NCBI GenBank assembly: GCA_016234935.1
Contig: JACRNL010000015.1
Location: forward strand, 1 to 64,000
Length of the DNA: 64,000 nt
Direction: 5' to 3'
Source of the DNA: Deltaproteobacteria bacterium
Lineage (GTDB): Bacteria; Desulfobacterota; GWC2-55-46
Shown here: piece by piece, positions 10,107 through 20,248 of the stretch
How positions within the stretch are numbered: position 1 is the first letter of the stretch
How the letters are laid out: every line of letters begins with the position of its first letter
Notes under the pieces: generated by a model
What the model was told of the DNA's origin: nothing
Database searches by the model: none
Seen by the model: only the letters and a program-made list of their open reading frames with translations
Translations under genes and position numbers: made by a program

Positions 10107-11441
10107 TCAATTCCTCCTTATTGAATCATAAACAGCCAGAACGTCTTCCACCATCATTTTAACGGTTTTAGTATATTCAGTCGTAAGCGACATTGCGCGT
10201 GATTTATCCGGGTCTGCGATTATATTTTTAAGTACTCGTTCCAGATCCCCGGCATCGCCTCTGGAAAATATAAATCCATTTTTACCCTGTTCGATGAACT
10301 CCGTCATGCCCTTGACGTCTGAAACTATAACCGGCGTGTGGCTGGCAAGCGCATCAAGGAGCACCAGCGGGCTGTTTTCGTACCACGTTGATGGTATAAT
10401 GAGAAAGTCTATTTCCGAAAAAACCTTCGCCATCCTCTCCTTCGGGAAGATGCCCTTGAAGTGCACATCATATCCTTCGGCTTTCTCTCTCAGGCTTGCC
10501 ATATAAGCAGGATCCTGGTTCTCCGGCCCGAATACATACAGACTGACCTTCCCCTTCGGCAGCCTCCGAAATGCGTCGACGAGTATGTCAACGCCCTTGT
10601 GCGGGGCTATCTGTCCTATAAAGCCGAAAATTACCGGCGCACCGGCCACCCTTTCCGGCTTTGGAACCCTTTCTATGTCTGTGCCGAAATGTATCAGATG
10701 GCTCGGTATATTAAATCCGTTTGCCAGGTAAGCATCCCTGAGGAATTTAGTGGGGGCAATTACAGCCCTGTAGTTTGAATAACAGCGCGAAAGGATTCCA
10801 GGCCTGTCTATGATATCAAGCACATTACCGGCGCACCTCCGGCCTATCGACGGCATAAAACGCAAATAATAACAGGCAATGGCCGCAAGCCTTGGATACC
10901 TGTCTGTAAACGTCCTTAAATAGCTCGCCTTGTGATTATGCTTGTCGGCTTTGAAGAAGCAGGCGATGCAGTTTATCCTTTTTATATCAGGGCCTTTGCA
11001 GAGCGAGCCGTCTGAAGCCTCAAGCTTGTTATTAAAGCAGAACCCGAAAAAATCCGTCAGGGTGGCAACGGTGGGAAGCCCAAGTTCCTTAGTCACGTCG
11101 AGAAGCGCGGCCGTGTGGTTTATGAGGTGAGTGACATGGACGAGGTCGGGCTTTATGTCTGATAAAAGGTCTTTCAGCACGCTGCGCATGGCAGGCTGGT
11201 AATAAGTTTCCCTTATCGAACTGTGGCGAATAAGATTCTTGTCTATGCAATAAACCTGAATCCCTTCATGCTCGTAGCGTGATACGAGAACACCCTTAGA
11301 AGGCTCGCCCTGGAAGATGGCCGAAACCACCACGGGTTCATGCCCCATCTCCTTCAAGTTCCTGGCAAGCTGCAACGTATATGTCTCTGTCCCGTAAAAA
11401 TGGTCAGGAAAAAAACAATGTACAAATATGGCTATCTTCAT
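10107..11441 (-). CDS. GT4-family glycosyltransferase
   Basis: FFPDHFYGTETYTLQLARNLKEMGHEPVV; FIGQIAPHKGVDILVDAFRRL; WYENSPLVLLDALASHTPVIVSDV. Confidence 0.88.
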   Translation of the reverse strand: MKIAIFVHCFFPDHFYGTETYTLQLARNLKEMGHEPVVVSAIFQGEPSKGVLVSRYEHEGIQVYCIDKNLIRHSSIRETYYQPAMRSVLKDLLSDIKPDLVHVTHLINHTAALLDVTKELGLPTVATLTDFFGFCFNNKLEASDGSLCKGPDIKRINCIACFFKADKHNHKASYLRTFTDRYPRLAAIACYYLRFMPSIGRRCAGNVLDIIDRPGILSRCYSNYRAVIAPTKFLRDAYLANGFNIPSHLIHFGTDIERVPKPERVAGAPVIFGFIGQIAPHKGVDILVDAFRRLPKGKVSLYVFGPENQDPAYMASLREKAEGYDVHFKGIFPKERMAKVFSEIDFLIIPSTWYENSPLVLLDALASHTPVIVSDVKGMTEFIEQGKNGFIFSRGDAGDLERVLKNIIADPDKSRAMSLTTEYTKTVKMMVEDVLAVYDSIRRN

Positions 11442-11524
11442 GCCCTTTCGACCTTAGCGTGGTATTTGAATACCGGAACCAGCCAATTGACCATAAAACG
11501 TTTTGCCGAGCAAAGCAGTTTCCC

Positions 11525-12688
11525 TCACGTCCCTTTAAGCAGGTCTTCGTAAAGTTCCGCGTAGCTCTTTATCATAACTTCAACGGAAAAAAGCGCTCTT
11601 GCCCGTTCCATGTTCGCCATACCGATGGAAAGCCTTTTTTTCCGATCTTCAAGTAGCCCTATGATTATTTCCGCAAGCCTTTCGCTGTCTCCTTGCGGCG
11701 CAAGGAGATCCCTTGCGCCTATTATCTCGGAAAGGGCCCCGACATCATAGCCCACCACCGGGATCCCCATATTCATGGCAAAGGGCGAGACCTGCCCGAA
11801 GCTTTCCTTCCAGACCGGCGCAACGAATATGCTCATCATCCCGTATAAAACATGAAGCCTCTCATAAGAGACATATCCCGTGAACTCGAAGGAATCCATG
11901 ACCCCCGCGTTATTTACGGCTTCTTTGTAGACCTTCATATAAGTCCCTCCACCTACGATAAGCACCTTAGTGGAAGGCCTTCTCTTCACCACCTTTATGA
12001 ACACATCTATGGCCTTTTCATTGAGCTTATCACATTCGAGACGGTAAACCATCCCGATACAATCGTCAGGGACATCCTGGATATCGACTTTTGTGAAAAT
12101 ATTAAAGTCACTGCCTGGATAGATAGTGAGGCTTTTCCCGTCCACCCTTCCAAAGGCGTTGAGCACATAATCGCTCACATAGACATAGCGGTCGATGGAA
12201 TCGGAAAAATAAGGTTCTACCGGGGTATTGACGTTCTCAATTATCTTACATCCGTATCTTTCGGCTGCTTTTATGATGTTCTCGTACCACGCCCTGTCGC
12301 AATCCCCCCAGTAGTGAATATGCACAAGCTCCGGGCGGAATTTACTAAAATAATCACTAACCGGATCGGGCGAACCAAGGTGCCTGTATTCGTGTATAAT
12401 AAGCCCCGTATAACATGGAGGCTTCGGATTATGGCTTGTTACGACCTCATGCTCATATATGTGGCCGAGGCGTTCTATAATGTCTACAACAAGGCGCGAC
12501 GAGCCTCCGGTCATGAAATTAGCTATGGCATGCACAACCCTTTTACGGTCTTTAACAGGCTCATATAAACATCTCACCCTGTAAGGCTCAAACACATCGG
12601 GTGCCTTGACGGACTTGTCTCCATGCCCCTCGGAAGCCCCGCCTCCTGATGATATAATATCTTTTATACTCTTGAATATCTTCCACAT
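11525..12688 (-). CDS. GT4-family glycosyltransferase
   Basis: FMTGGSSRLVVDIIERLG; FVAPVWKESFGQVSPFAMNMGIPVVGYDVGALSEII. Confidence 0.85.
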   Translation of the reverse strand: MWKIFKSIKDIISSGGGASEGHGDKSVKAPDVFEPYRVRCLYEPVKDRKRVVHAIANFMTGGSSRLVVDIIERLGHIYEHEVVTSHNPKPPCYTGLIIHEYRHLGSPDPVSDYFSKFRPELVHIHYWGDCDRAWYENIIKAAERYGCKIIENVNTPVEPYFSDSIDRYVYVSDYVLNAFGRVDGKSLTIYPGSDFNIFTKVDIQDVPDDCIGMVYRLECDKLNEKAIDVFIKVVKRRPSTKVLIVGGGTYMKVYKEAVNNAGVMDSFEFTGYVSYERLHVLYGMMSIFVAPVWKESFGQVSPFAMNMGIPVVGYDVGALSEIIGARDLLAPQGDSERLAEIIIGLLEDRKKRLSIGMANMERARALFSVEVMIKSYAELYEDLLKGT

Positions 12689-12739
12689 CAGGTAAAATTA
12701 TCCTTATCGGCCAGGCGCCTGTTTTTTCCGCTGATAATA

Positions 12740-13093
12740 CTACTTGCCAATGAAAATACCTAAAAACTTCCTTACCGGAGCGGTTATCCTCCAGCTCATG
12801 GACGCCTCCAATGCCTTTACCCGGGCGTCTCTATCAGCCAGAGACGCCTCCAATGCCTTTATCCGGGCGCTACCGGCGCTAATAGTGCTTTCCAAATTAG
12901 GTATATATAGCCTCTTGTTTTTTGTGTCTATTTCGTATATCTTTATCCGATCATCCTTTTTAGACAACTCCTCTTCGAGCGCGCTGATCTTTCGCTCTTT
13001 CTCGGTCAGCCTCTTTTCCAACAAAGTGATGCGCCTTTCAGCATCTAAAATCTGCGTAGTGTCCATAGGCTCACCTCCTCTTGATGTGGTCAT
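12740..13093 (-). CDS. Small coiled-coil protein with C-terminal SMSWRITAPVR motif
   Basis: Heptad-like ..ERRITLLEKRLTEKERKISALEEELSKKDDRIKIYE.. ending in a SWRITAPVRKF motif. Confidence 0.65.
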   Translation of the reverse strand: MTTSRGGEPMDTTQILDAERRITLLEKRLTEKERKISALEEELSKKDDRIKIYEIDTKNKRLYIPNLESTISAGSARIKALEASLADRDARVKALEASMSWRITAPVRKFLGIFIGK

Positions 13094-13128
13094 ATCTTAA
13101 AAGCGTCAACGGCTTCCTGCCTGCCTTG

Positions 13129-15171
13129 TTACGCCCCTGCTCGGCGTGTCCACCTGGCTATGAACGCATCTAATTCCGCCTGAGTATAAAAGTGCCTGGC
13201 GCCACGGGAATAGTACATATTCTCGATGAATGCGTCCGTGAATACGATCTTTTCTTTAAATTCTTTGTATATTTTATCGTACCATTTAGAAGTCGCCACA
13301 TTGCCCTTCTTTAACTCAACCCCATGGATTCCAAGGAATTCCTCAAATGCCTGTCCCGCGCACCTGTCCAGATCCTCAAGCCGGATGAGCAGCAGGGAAA
13401 AACGCCCTTTGTCGATTATGTCATATCCCTTTTCATACGGGAAAGGCCGTGAATACACGTCAATATCAAAGACAGGCTTAAGCCTGTCCTCGAACCAATC
13501 AAGCGGAGGCGGGTGCGGCCATTTATTGATGAATATGTCAATAAGTTCTGATACATCCATGGTGCCGTCTTCTATCCGCTTGCGGGCTGGGATGTCTTCA
13601 CCTAACGCTTGAAAAAACCTCGACACTTCCATAGCCAGAGGATCCCTAACAAGCGATATTACATTCCAATCCTCTTTCGGGAAATCGTCTATGTATCCGC
13701 GATACCGCCTGCCATCATTGACCACCCATAACGCGGCTTCAAGTCCTACTGACACGTCTCTTCTTAATATCTTCTCTGTTTCGTCAAAATCGTTCAACAA
13801 ATGAGCGGTAAATACAGGCACGCCCATAATCGAACGAAGTGTTTCATAAACAGTGGTCGAGCCGACCTTGCCCATATTATAGATCATTACAGGCCTGCCG
13901 ACCCTTGATAAACCGGCCTCAGAGCCTGCATGCGAGGCCAACTGCCTGTCCTTTTCCAAAAGCTGACAATCAAGTTCAATCATCTGTTTTTCCTTCTCCG
14001 CAAGCTGCGTGTCCTTTTCAGCAAGCTGTTTTTCCTTCTCGGCAAGCTGCGTGTCCTTCTCCGCAAGCTGTTTTTCCTTCTCGGCAAGCTGCCGGTTCTG
14101 CTCAGCACACTGCTCGGCCAATTGACGATCCTTCTCGGCAAGCTGGTTCTCAATCTCCGCGAGCTTCCAAACCTTGTTCAAATTAAAGAAGTCATATTTA
14201 CCGGTTAATTCAATAAAGTTTTTATCTCTAAAATTATATTTTTTTTCTAACTGCGCTGCCATAATCTCACTTCCGAGTAAATCATGCAAAACATCTATTG
14301 CGAAAATTTGATGAACCGGGAAAAATCTCATATTTTCCATGGCGAGCATCGCCACATAAAATGAAATAAAATCGGTTTCTATCCGATCCCAAAATTTGGA
14401 AGCATCTGGAAAAATCTTCAGGAACTCTTTGCGCGATTTAATTTCTAAAAAATTCTTTAAAACCTTCGCATACTCATACTGCGTCCTTCTCACGGCCACA
14501 GGTCTGTTTCCGCTTACGTTAGCCTCCCCGGCGCGCAGACGCAGCTTTATGAGGTTTTCCTGGATGATATGTATCTCATGCTTCAAACAGACCCGTATCC
14601 ATAAGTCAAAATCCGGAGTCTGGGCTAATTGCGGGTTATAAAATCCGACTTCGTCATAACACCCTCGCCTGATAAGGACGGTTGGATGGCAAAGGCTGTT
14701 GCACTCATAAAAAAAGTAGTTCAACCATTCAAAGCGAGTCCTGTTAGGCTGTCTAAAAAAAGCATATATCGGATGGGTTGCATCCATAAAATCACATCCG
14801 TCTTCATCTATAATTTGGGGATAACCAAAGACAGCAACTATATCAATATGCTCATCGAGAAATTTGACCTGCTTTCCAAGCTTCTCGGGCAGGAATATGT
14901 CATCCGAGCTGAGCATGGCGATAAATTCGCCCTTTGCCTCACTTACGCAATTATTCGCGGCTACGCTCGCGCCCCTGTTCTCTTTGAATTCAAAGAGTCT
15001 TATCCTCTGATCCTTGAACTTCTTTATCTCTTCGACGGTATTGTCCGTTGAGCCGTCGTCCGTGATAACGATCTCAAAATCCTGAAATGTCTGGTCAAGG
15101 ACACTCTGGATTGCTTCGGCTACGTATTTGCCGTGATTATATGATGGTATTATTACGCTTACACGTGGCAT
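13129..15171 (-). CDS. GT2 glycosyltransferase fused through a coiled-coil repeat to a putative sulfotransferase-like domain
   Basis: N-terminus VSVIIPSYNHGKYVAEAIQSVLDQTFQDFEIVITDDGSTDNT; central (Q)LAEKD/EKQ repeats; C-terminus MIYNMGKVGSTTVYETLRSIMGVPVFTAHLLN (PAPS-loop-like). Confidence 0.82.
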   Translation of the reverse strand: MPRVSVIIPSYNHGKYVAEAIQSVLDQTFQDFEIVITDDGSTDNTVEEIKKFKDQRIRLFEFKENRGASVAANNCVSEAKGEFIAMLSSDDIFLPEKLGKQVKFLDEHIDIVAVFGYPQIIDEDGCDFMDATHPIYAFFRQPNRTRFEWLNYFFYECNSLCHPTVLIRRGCYDEVGFYNPQLAQTPDFDLWIRVCLKHEIHIIQENLIKLRLRAGEANVSGNRPVAVRRTQYEYAKVLKNFLEIKSRKEFLKIFPDASKFWDRIETDFISFYVAMLAMENMRFFPVHQIFAIDVLHDLLGSEIMAAQLEKKYNFRDKNFIELTGKYDFFNLNKVWKLAEIENQLAEKDRQLAEQCAEQNRQLAEKEKQLAEKDTQLAEKEKQLAEKDTQLAEKEKQMIELDCQLLEKDRQLASHAGSEAGLSRVGRPVMIYNMGKVGSTTVYETLRSIMGVPVFTAHLLNDFDETEKILRRDVSVGLEAALWVVNDGRRYRGYIDDFPKEDWNVISLVRDPLAMEVSRFFQALGEDIPARKRIEDGTMDVSELIDIFINKWPHPPPLDWFEDRLKPVFDIDVYSRPFPYEKGYDIIDKGRFSLLLIRLEDLDRCAGQAFEEFLGIHGVELKKGNVATSKWYDKIYKEFKEKIVFTDAFIENMYYSRGARHFYTQAELDAFIARWTRRAGA
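13965..14165 (-). repeat. Tandem ~21-bp coding repeat (QLAEKDT/EKQLAEK heptads)
   Basis: Repeated ctgtttttccttctc(g/c)gcaagctgcgtgtccttctc units; translates to coiled-coil heptads. Confidence 0.85.
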
Positions 15172-15176
15172 ATGGT

Positions 15177-16307
15177 TTATTTTCCGAGGTTTTTCAAAAT
15201 TGCGCAGATATTCTGCACATCATCCGCTCTAAGCCCGCCGTAAAAAGGCATCGATAGCACCTCTCTCACCACCTTATGCGCAACCGGCAAGCTCGCAGGG
15301 CTTGAAGAAGGAAGTTGCCTGTAACAGAGGTAATCACTGCACAGCGGATAAAAATATTTCCTGGTAAAGACATTATATTTCTTAAACTCGCTGTAAACCT
15401 TGTCGCGTGATGCGCCGAACGCCTTCTCATCTATCCTTATCACAAAATACTGATAGCTATCCCTTACGTTTGAAGAATTTTTAAAAACCGTTATCCCCTC
15501 AACACCCTTGAGGCACTCAGTATATACATCCAGAAGAACCTTTCTCTTTTTTCTTTCCTCTTCGACATATTCGAGAACAACAAGGCCGAGTACGGCCTGA
15601 AGCTCGTTCATCTTGCCGTTTATTCCCGGCATCGCGACCTCGTCCTCGTTTTTTATCCCGAAATTCTTAAGCAAATCTATCCTCTGTTTGAGGTTCTTGT
15701 CTTTAAAGGTCAGCGCCCCCCCCTCGGCCGTGTGGAAGAGCTTCGTGGCATGAAAGCTGAACATGGAAATATCGCCGAAGTTGCCGATGCCTTCGCCGTC
15801 TATCTCTACACCGAAGGCATGCGCCGCGTCATACATTACTTTAAGCCCGTGCCTATCGGCGATCTCCTGTATCTTTTGCACATTGCAAGGAGTGCCGAAA
15901 ACATGGACTGCAAGTATGGCTGTGGTAAGCGGCGTTATCCTCGACTCGATCCTGTCCGCGTCTATGTTCATGGTCACGGGATCAATGTCGCAAAAAACCG
16001 GCTTTATGCCGTTCCATGTGAGCACATGAGGAGTTGCCGGAAAAGTAAAAGGCGTGGTAATCACTTCACCCGAAAGGCTAAGGCTCTGGCAGGCTACTAT
16101 AAGGGCTATCGTGCCGTTATTGAATAGAGAGAGGCCGGAGACCTTCAATACTTTAAGGAGCTCTTTTTCAAGGATATTGTGCTGAGGGCCGTTATTGGTA
16201 AGCCAACCCGATGCCCAGACCTCTTTAAGCTTTGCGGACACTTCCTGCAGGTCAGGCAGGATTGGACGGGTAATATAGACCGGTTCTTTAAAAGGTCTTA
16301 CGAGCAT
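15177..16307 (-). CDS. DegT/DnrJ/EryC1/StrS-family sugar aminotransferase
   Basis: SLFNNGTIALIVACQSL; YDAAHAFGVEIDGEGIGNFGDISMFSFHATKLFHTAEGGALT. Confidence 0.92.
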   Translation of the reverse strand: MLVRPFKEPVYITRPILPDLQEVSAKLKEVWASGWLTNNGPQHNILEKELLKVLKVSGLSLFNNGTIALIVACQSLSLSGEVITTPFTFPATPHVLTWNGIKPVFCDIDPVTMNIDADRIESRITPLTTAILAVHVFGTPCNVQKIQEIADRHGLKVMYDAAHAFGVEIDGEGIGNFGDISMFSFHATKLFHTAEGGALTFKDKNLKQRIDLLKNFGIKNEDEVAMPGINGKMNELQAVLGLVVLEYVEEERKKRKVLLDVYTECLKGVEGITVFKNSSNVRDSYQYFVIRIDEKAFGASRDKVYSEFKKYNVFTRKYFYPLCSDYLCYRQLPSSSPASLPVAHKVVREVLSMPFYGGLRADDVQNICAILKNLGK

Positions 16308-16341
16308 ATTCTTTCGTGCTCCAATTTTTATGCATATTTTA

Positions 16342-17085
16342 TCATCTCTTTTTAAACACCAGCAGTTCCAGCCTGCTTATGCCTTTTATGAAACGGTTTT
16401 TGTAAGCGATCTCCATCTTCTTCGCCAGCATGTTAACTTCGTCATCCCATTTCGGTATATTAGGATGCTTTAATATTGCATTAAAAACACGAGTCATAAA
16501 AAAATAGGTGCTGAAATCCCTTTCTTCCACTAATTCGAAATACGGCCTCGTAAACTCAAGGAGTTCCTTCTTATTAAAAAACACGTTATGCCATTTGACT
16601 CCTATCGGAGGCAGGCTGAATTCAGTCCTTATCTTATTCACCACAGTAACGCCATCATTAAAGCCTTCAAGCATGATATACCGGCCTGCGTCTTCAAGCA
16701 GGGAATGAATGGCCTTTATGGCTTTTTTCTGCTCGTCGAAGCTCTCAAGGTTTACAAGCGACCTCTGAGTTATAGCCTTAGTGAACTTCTTTTTGGTGCT
16801 TTCACAAGAGACCTCGCGCATGTCCATGCGGATTGTATCTATTTTACTGTTTTTTGACTTAAGCTTTTCAAGTCTCGTTTCAGAGTAGTCGAGCGCAAGC
16901 AATTCCCTTACCTTCTCAAAATATCTGACAGTCCCCTCTCCCTCCCCGCATCCGATATCAATCACACTGTCAGACCTGTCGAGGAAGGCGAGTACCGCTT
17001 CGGTCTCGATCTCCAACAGGTTTTTGTCATACATCGATTCCGTCGTATCGTTATCCCAGTATTTTTTTACTTCTATATTGGACAT
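16342..17085 (-). CDS. SAM-dependent methyltransferase
   Basis: SVIDIGCGEGEGTVRYFEKVRELLALDYSETRLEKLK. Confidence 0.85.
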   Translation of the reverse strand: MSNIEVKKYWDNDTTESMYDKNLLEIETEAVLAFLDRSDSVIDIGCGEGEGTVRYFEKVRELLALDYSETRLEKLKSKNSKIDTIRMDMREVSCESTKKKFTKAITQRSLVNLESFDEQKKAIKAIHSLLEDAGRYIMLEGFNDGVTVVNKIRTEFSLPPIGVKWHNVFFNKKELLEFTRPYFELVEERDFSTYFFMTRVFNAILKHPNIPKWDDEVNMLAKKMEIAYKNRFIKGISRLELLVFKKR

Positions 17086-17128
17086 TGCCGCCCTCTATGA
17101 TTTTCTATAAGTGTCTTTTGAAAAAGTT

Positions 17129-17992
17129 CTACCAATTATAAAAAACATTAATTAATTTATATAACCTCTCATTATGAGGTCTATAATACGCTTTCAATAG
17201 CTCCTTTGTTTTGGCCGGCACATCATTTTCATATTCACCCTTGAAAACCGATGCCAAATCCTCATTACTCCAATTATGCTCAGACAAACCTAAAAATTTT
17301 TCAACCTGCTTTAGCGTTCTTATCGTATCCACTTTAAAGGTGTCTTTCTCTAATATCAAAATCTGCTCCTTTTTAAAAATACAAAAATACCTCTCCAGCT
17401 GTTTGCTGTAAAGTCCATGCGCCAATAAAGACGCTTCAATATCCTTCCCCTTTTCCTGTGCGGACAATTCCTCTGCGATGACATAATCGAAAGAGTCGAA
17501 CTTCTCAATATTCCTTCTCACCAATTGACCTTTATCATAACTCTCATCGCATCTTCTCATCCAATTGTGAAACCAGCCTTTATCAACTTTATAGAGTTTT
17601 CTATACATGTTCCATGCTGAGAATGCTCTCTCAACAGGCTCTCGCAGCAACACTATCTGTTTTATATTAGGATTGTAATCATAAATCCTTTTTGGAGCCT
17701 GAGAAGCAAAAAGGTAATTAGGTGAGGCATCAAAAGTAATTTTCCCCGGATTATTTTCAGCTAAAGGAAAATGCGAATGATAGAAACCAATCCCTTTATT
17801 ATAACGTGCAATGCACCCGAAAAAATCAATTTCCTTTATACTCGAAGTCACAATAAGATGGTGTTTTGCCAGGTACTCAAACATTGCTGTTGTACCAGAT
17901 TTTTGAGCTCCGGAAATCAAAAAAACCGGTCTTAGCCGTTCTTCCTTTTCTTCATTAATAGATTTGCTCTTTTTCATAGAACGGTCTAACAT
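17129..17992 (-). CDS. Sulfotransferase domain protein
   Basis: RPVFLISGAQKSGTTAMFEYLAKH (5'-PSB-like loop); VLLREPVERAFSAWNMY (3'-phosphate-binding-like). Confidence 0.88.
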   Translation of the reverse strand: MLDRSMKKSKSINEEKEERLRPVFLISGAQKSGTTAMFEYLAKHHLIVTSSIKEIDFFGCIARYNKGIGFYHSHFPLAENNPGKITFDASPNYLFASQAPKRIYDYNPNIKQIVLLREPVERAFSAWNMYRKLYKVDKGWFHNWMRRCDESYDKGQLVRRNIEKFDSFDYVIAEELSAQEKGKDIEASLLAHGLYSKQLERYFCIFKKEQILILEKDTFKVDTIRTLKQVEKFLGLSEHNWSNEDLASVFKGEYENDVPAKTKELLKAYYRPHNERLYKLINVFYNW

Positions 17993-18072
17993 GTTATTCT
18001 TCTTTTCTGATGAGCACTATATTTTCAAGAAAAACTTTTGCCCCAACAGATACAGCTGCATTATGGCAAATC

Positions 18073-19413
18073 TCATAGCTTGCTTTCTTTCAGTCTGTTA
18101 ATGTTCCTGACCTTGACACTGTTATCCCAATGCGTAAGCCCGTAGAGCTTTGTAGGCTTTCTTAGGCGCATTTCAAACTGCACCGCAAGGGGCACAAAAT
18201 CGCAAAAGTCCACTTTGCTTATTACGAGGTCTACGGGTATAGACATTACGCAGGCGATATTGTAGTTGCCTTCCCTTAAGGCAGCCTTGAAGCTCCAGTC
18301 TATAAGATACCTTTCGCCATTTTTCACCGAGGTCAGGGAGGAATTTTCAATCATCGAATCCGAATAAACAGCGTCAACCCCGTTCTTGTCCCTTATGTGA
18401 TACCCGAATGCGAGCATCGGAATATCTTCGTTTATCTCAATGGCCATCCGCAGGGTCACCTTCTGTTCATATTCCACGGAGCGCAATTCCTCCCCCAACT
18501 CATCCAGTAGTTGCACATTCCAAAACTCTGCTTTGCCGTTCTGAACCCTCTGAAAAGAAGCCCTCTTAAGGAAGTCAGCATTTTTTGAAAAAACCGCATC
18601 GTCTCCCATATTTTCAACGTCATTTTGCAGCAAGGAATTCGTTGGCAGCGGCTTAACGTCATTTTTTGTCGCCTGGCTACCTTTCACAATAGAAGAAAAA
18701 TACTCCTGAACGACCTTGTCAGACTGACCGTAAACAATCATCTCGCCGTTGGCAAGAAGGAGCCCCTTTTTGCAGACGCTCTTTATCGTGCCTGTATCGT
18801 GGCTGACAAATATGAGCGTAACGCCCTTTTCAAGAATCGTTTTCATCCTGGTTACGCACTTGGCCTGAAAAAACATATCACCCACTGACAGCGCCTCATC
18901 CACTATTAAAATGTCCGGTTCTACGTTTATCGCGCAGGCGAACGCCAACCGCACATACATGCCGCTTGAGTAGACCTTTACCGGCTGGTCTATAAATTCC
19001 CCGATATCCGCAAATGAAGCTATAGAATCGAAACGCTCCTGCATTTCCACGGCGCTTATCCCCATGATGGCGCCGTTCATGAAGACGTTTTCCCTGCCTG
19101 TAAACTCGGGATTAAACCCGGCGCCAAGCTCAAGGAGGGCGGATATGCGGCCGTTCACCTTCACCTCTCCTGCGGTCGGTTGCAGCACACCGCAGAGAAT
19201 TTTCAGAAGCGTGGATTTACCGCTGCCGTTACGGCCTATAATGCCGAGGGACTCCCCCTTCTTTAAGTCAAAAGAAACGTCCCTCAGGGCCCAGAAGTCC
19301 ATATGGTACTTCTTCTTGAAGGGATGGAACATCTCCTTCAACTTCTCGGCCGGTGAGTTATACATCTTATAACTCTTGCTGATATTTTTTAAGCTGATGA
19401 CTATATTATCCAT
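18073..19413 (-). CDS. Polysaccharide ABC transporter ATP-binding protein with Wzt C-terminal carbohydrate-binding domain
   Basis: GIIGRNGSGKSTLLKILCGVL; LELGAGFNPEFTGRENVFMNG; C-terminal beta-sandwich-like extension. Confidence 0.92.
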   Translation of the reverse strand: MDNIVISLKNISKSYKMYNSPAEKLKEMFHPFKKKYHMDFWALRDVSFDLKKGESLGIIGRNGSGKSTLLKILCGVLQPTAGEVKVNGRISALLELGAGFNPEFTGRENVFMNGAIMGISAVEMQERFDSIASFADIGEFIDQPVKVYSSGMYVRLAFACAINVEPDILIVDEALSVGDMFFQAKCVTRMKTILEKGVTLIFVSHDTGTIKSVCKKGLLLANGEMIVYGQSDKVVQEYFSSIVKGSQATKNDVKPLPTNSLLQNDVENMGDDAVFSKNADFLKRASFQRVQNGKAEFWNVQLLDELGEELRSVEYEQKVTLRMAIEINEDIPMLAFGYHIRDKNGVDAVYSDSMIENSSLTSVKNGERYLIDWSFKAALREGNYNIACVMSIPVDLVISKVDFCDFVPLAVQFEMRLRKPTKLYGLTHWDNSVKVRNINRLKESKL

Positions 19414-19414
19414 A

Positions 19415-20230
19415 TTAAAGCACTTCCGCGAAGGCCGGTTTGAGCTTTTTGAAGAATAGCCCGCCGACGCCGAACGTGACGAATGAGCTCACCGCCAGAT
19501 AGGCAAAATCCTGCGCGGGGATTATACTGCCGGCAAGAAGGGCGAGCTTGTAGCCTTGCACAACGTGGAACATCGGATTCAATCTTAAAAACACAAGCAT
19601 GCCCTTAGGAAACACGGACAGGGAATAAAAAACAGGGGTGCCGAAGAAAAGGGCCATCATAACAACCCCCACTACCTGTTGCACGTCCCTCAGAAACACA
19701 CTCAGGCTCGAAAGTATCCACCCAAGCCCTATTGAAAAAACAGCCGCGAAAAAGAGGTAAAGAACGACCAGGGGCGTGTAAACCGAAAGCTTTCCGAAAA
19801 AAGCTACGATGAGCAGCAGTATGCCCAGGCTTATAAAATGGTTCATCATATTGCTTATGACGGTTATGATAGGCAGTATCTCGCTGGGGAAGCCTACGGC
19901 CTTCTTTACAATGTTGCTGCTTGAGACTATCGCCCCGCTCGAAGCCGTTACGGCCTGAGCAAAAAACTGCCAGGGAACAAGCCCGCAAAGGAGAACTAAG
20001 ATATAACTGTCCGTCCCGTAGATCGGGTCAGGTTTGGATTTGAAGAAGACCCCGAAAACCATGCCGTAGATAACCACTTCGGAAACCGGGTGGAGCACGG
20101 CCCACAGCACGCCGAAAAGGCTCCCGACATACCTTTTCTTAAGCTCCCTTACTGCCATTGTTCTTATCATACTGCGGCTTCTAAAGAGCTTCTTTATGAA
20201 ATCAAAGAATATGGCCAGGTTCTTCATCAT
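19415..20230 (-). CDS. Polysaccharide ABC transporter permease (Wzm-like)
   Basis: MAVRELKKRYVGSLFGVLWAVLHPVSEVVIYGMVFG; six hydrophobic segments. Confidence 0.9.
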   Translation of the reverse strand: MMKNLAIFFDFIKKLFRSRSMIRTMAVRELKKRYVGSLFGVLWAVLHPVSEVVIYGMVFGVFFKSKPDPIYGTDSYILVLLCGLVPWQFFAQAVTASSGAIVSSSNIVKKAVGFPSEILPIITVISNMMNHFISLGILLLIVAFFGKLSVYTPLVVLYLFFAAVFSIGLGWILSSLSVFLRDVQQVVGVVMMALFFGTPVFYSLSVFPKGMLVFLRLNPMFHVVQGYKLALLAGSIIPAQDFAYLAVSSFVTFGVGGLFFKKLKPAFAEVL

Positions 20231-20248
20231 TTAATATTCGCAGTCCCC

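Noticed and set aside
13965-14165. Tandem repeats that could suggest a CRISPR array
   Set aside because: Units are contiguous ~21-bp coding heptads without spacers; no cas genes in the window.
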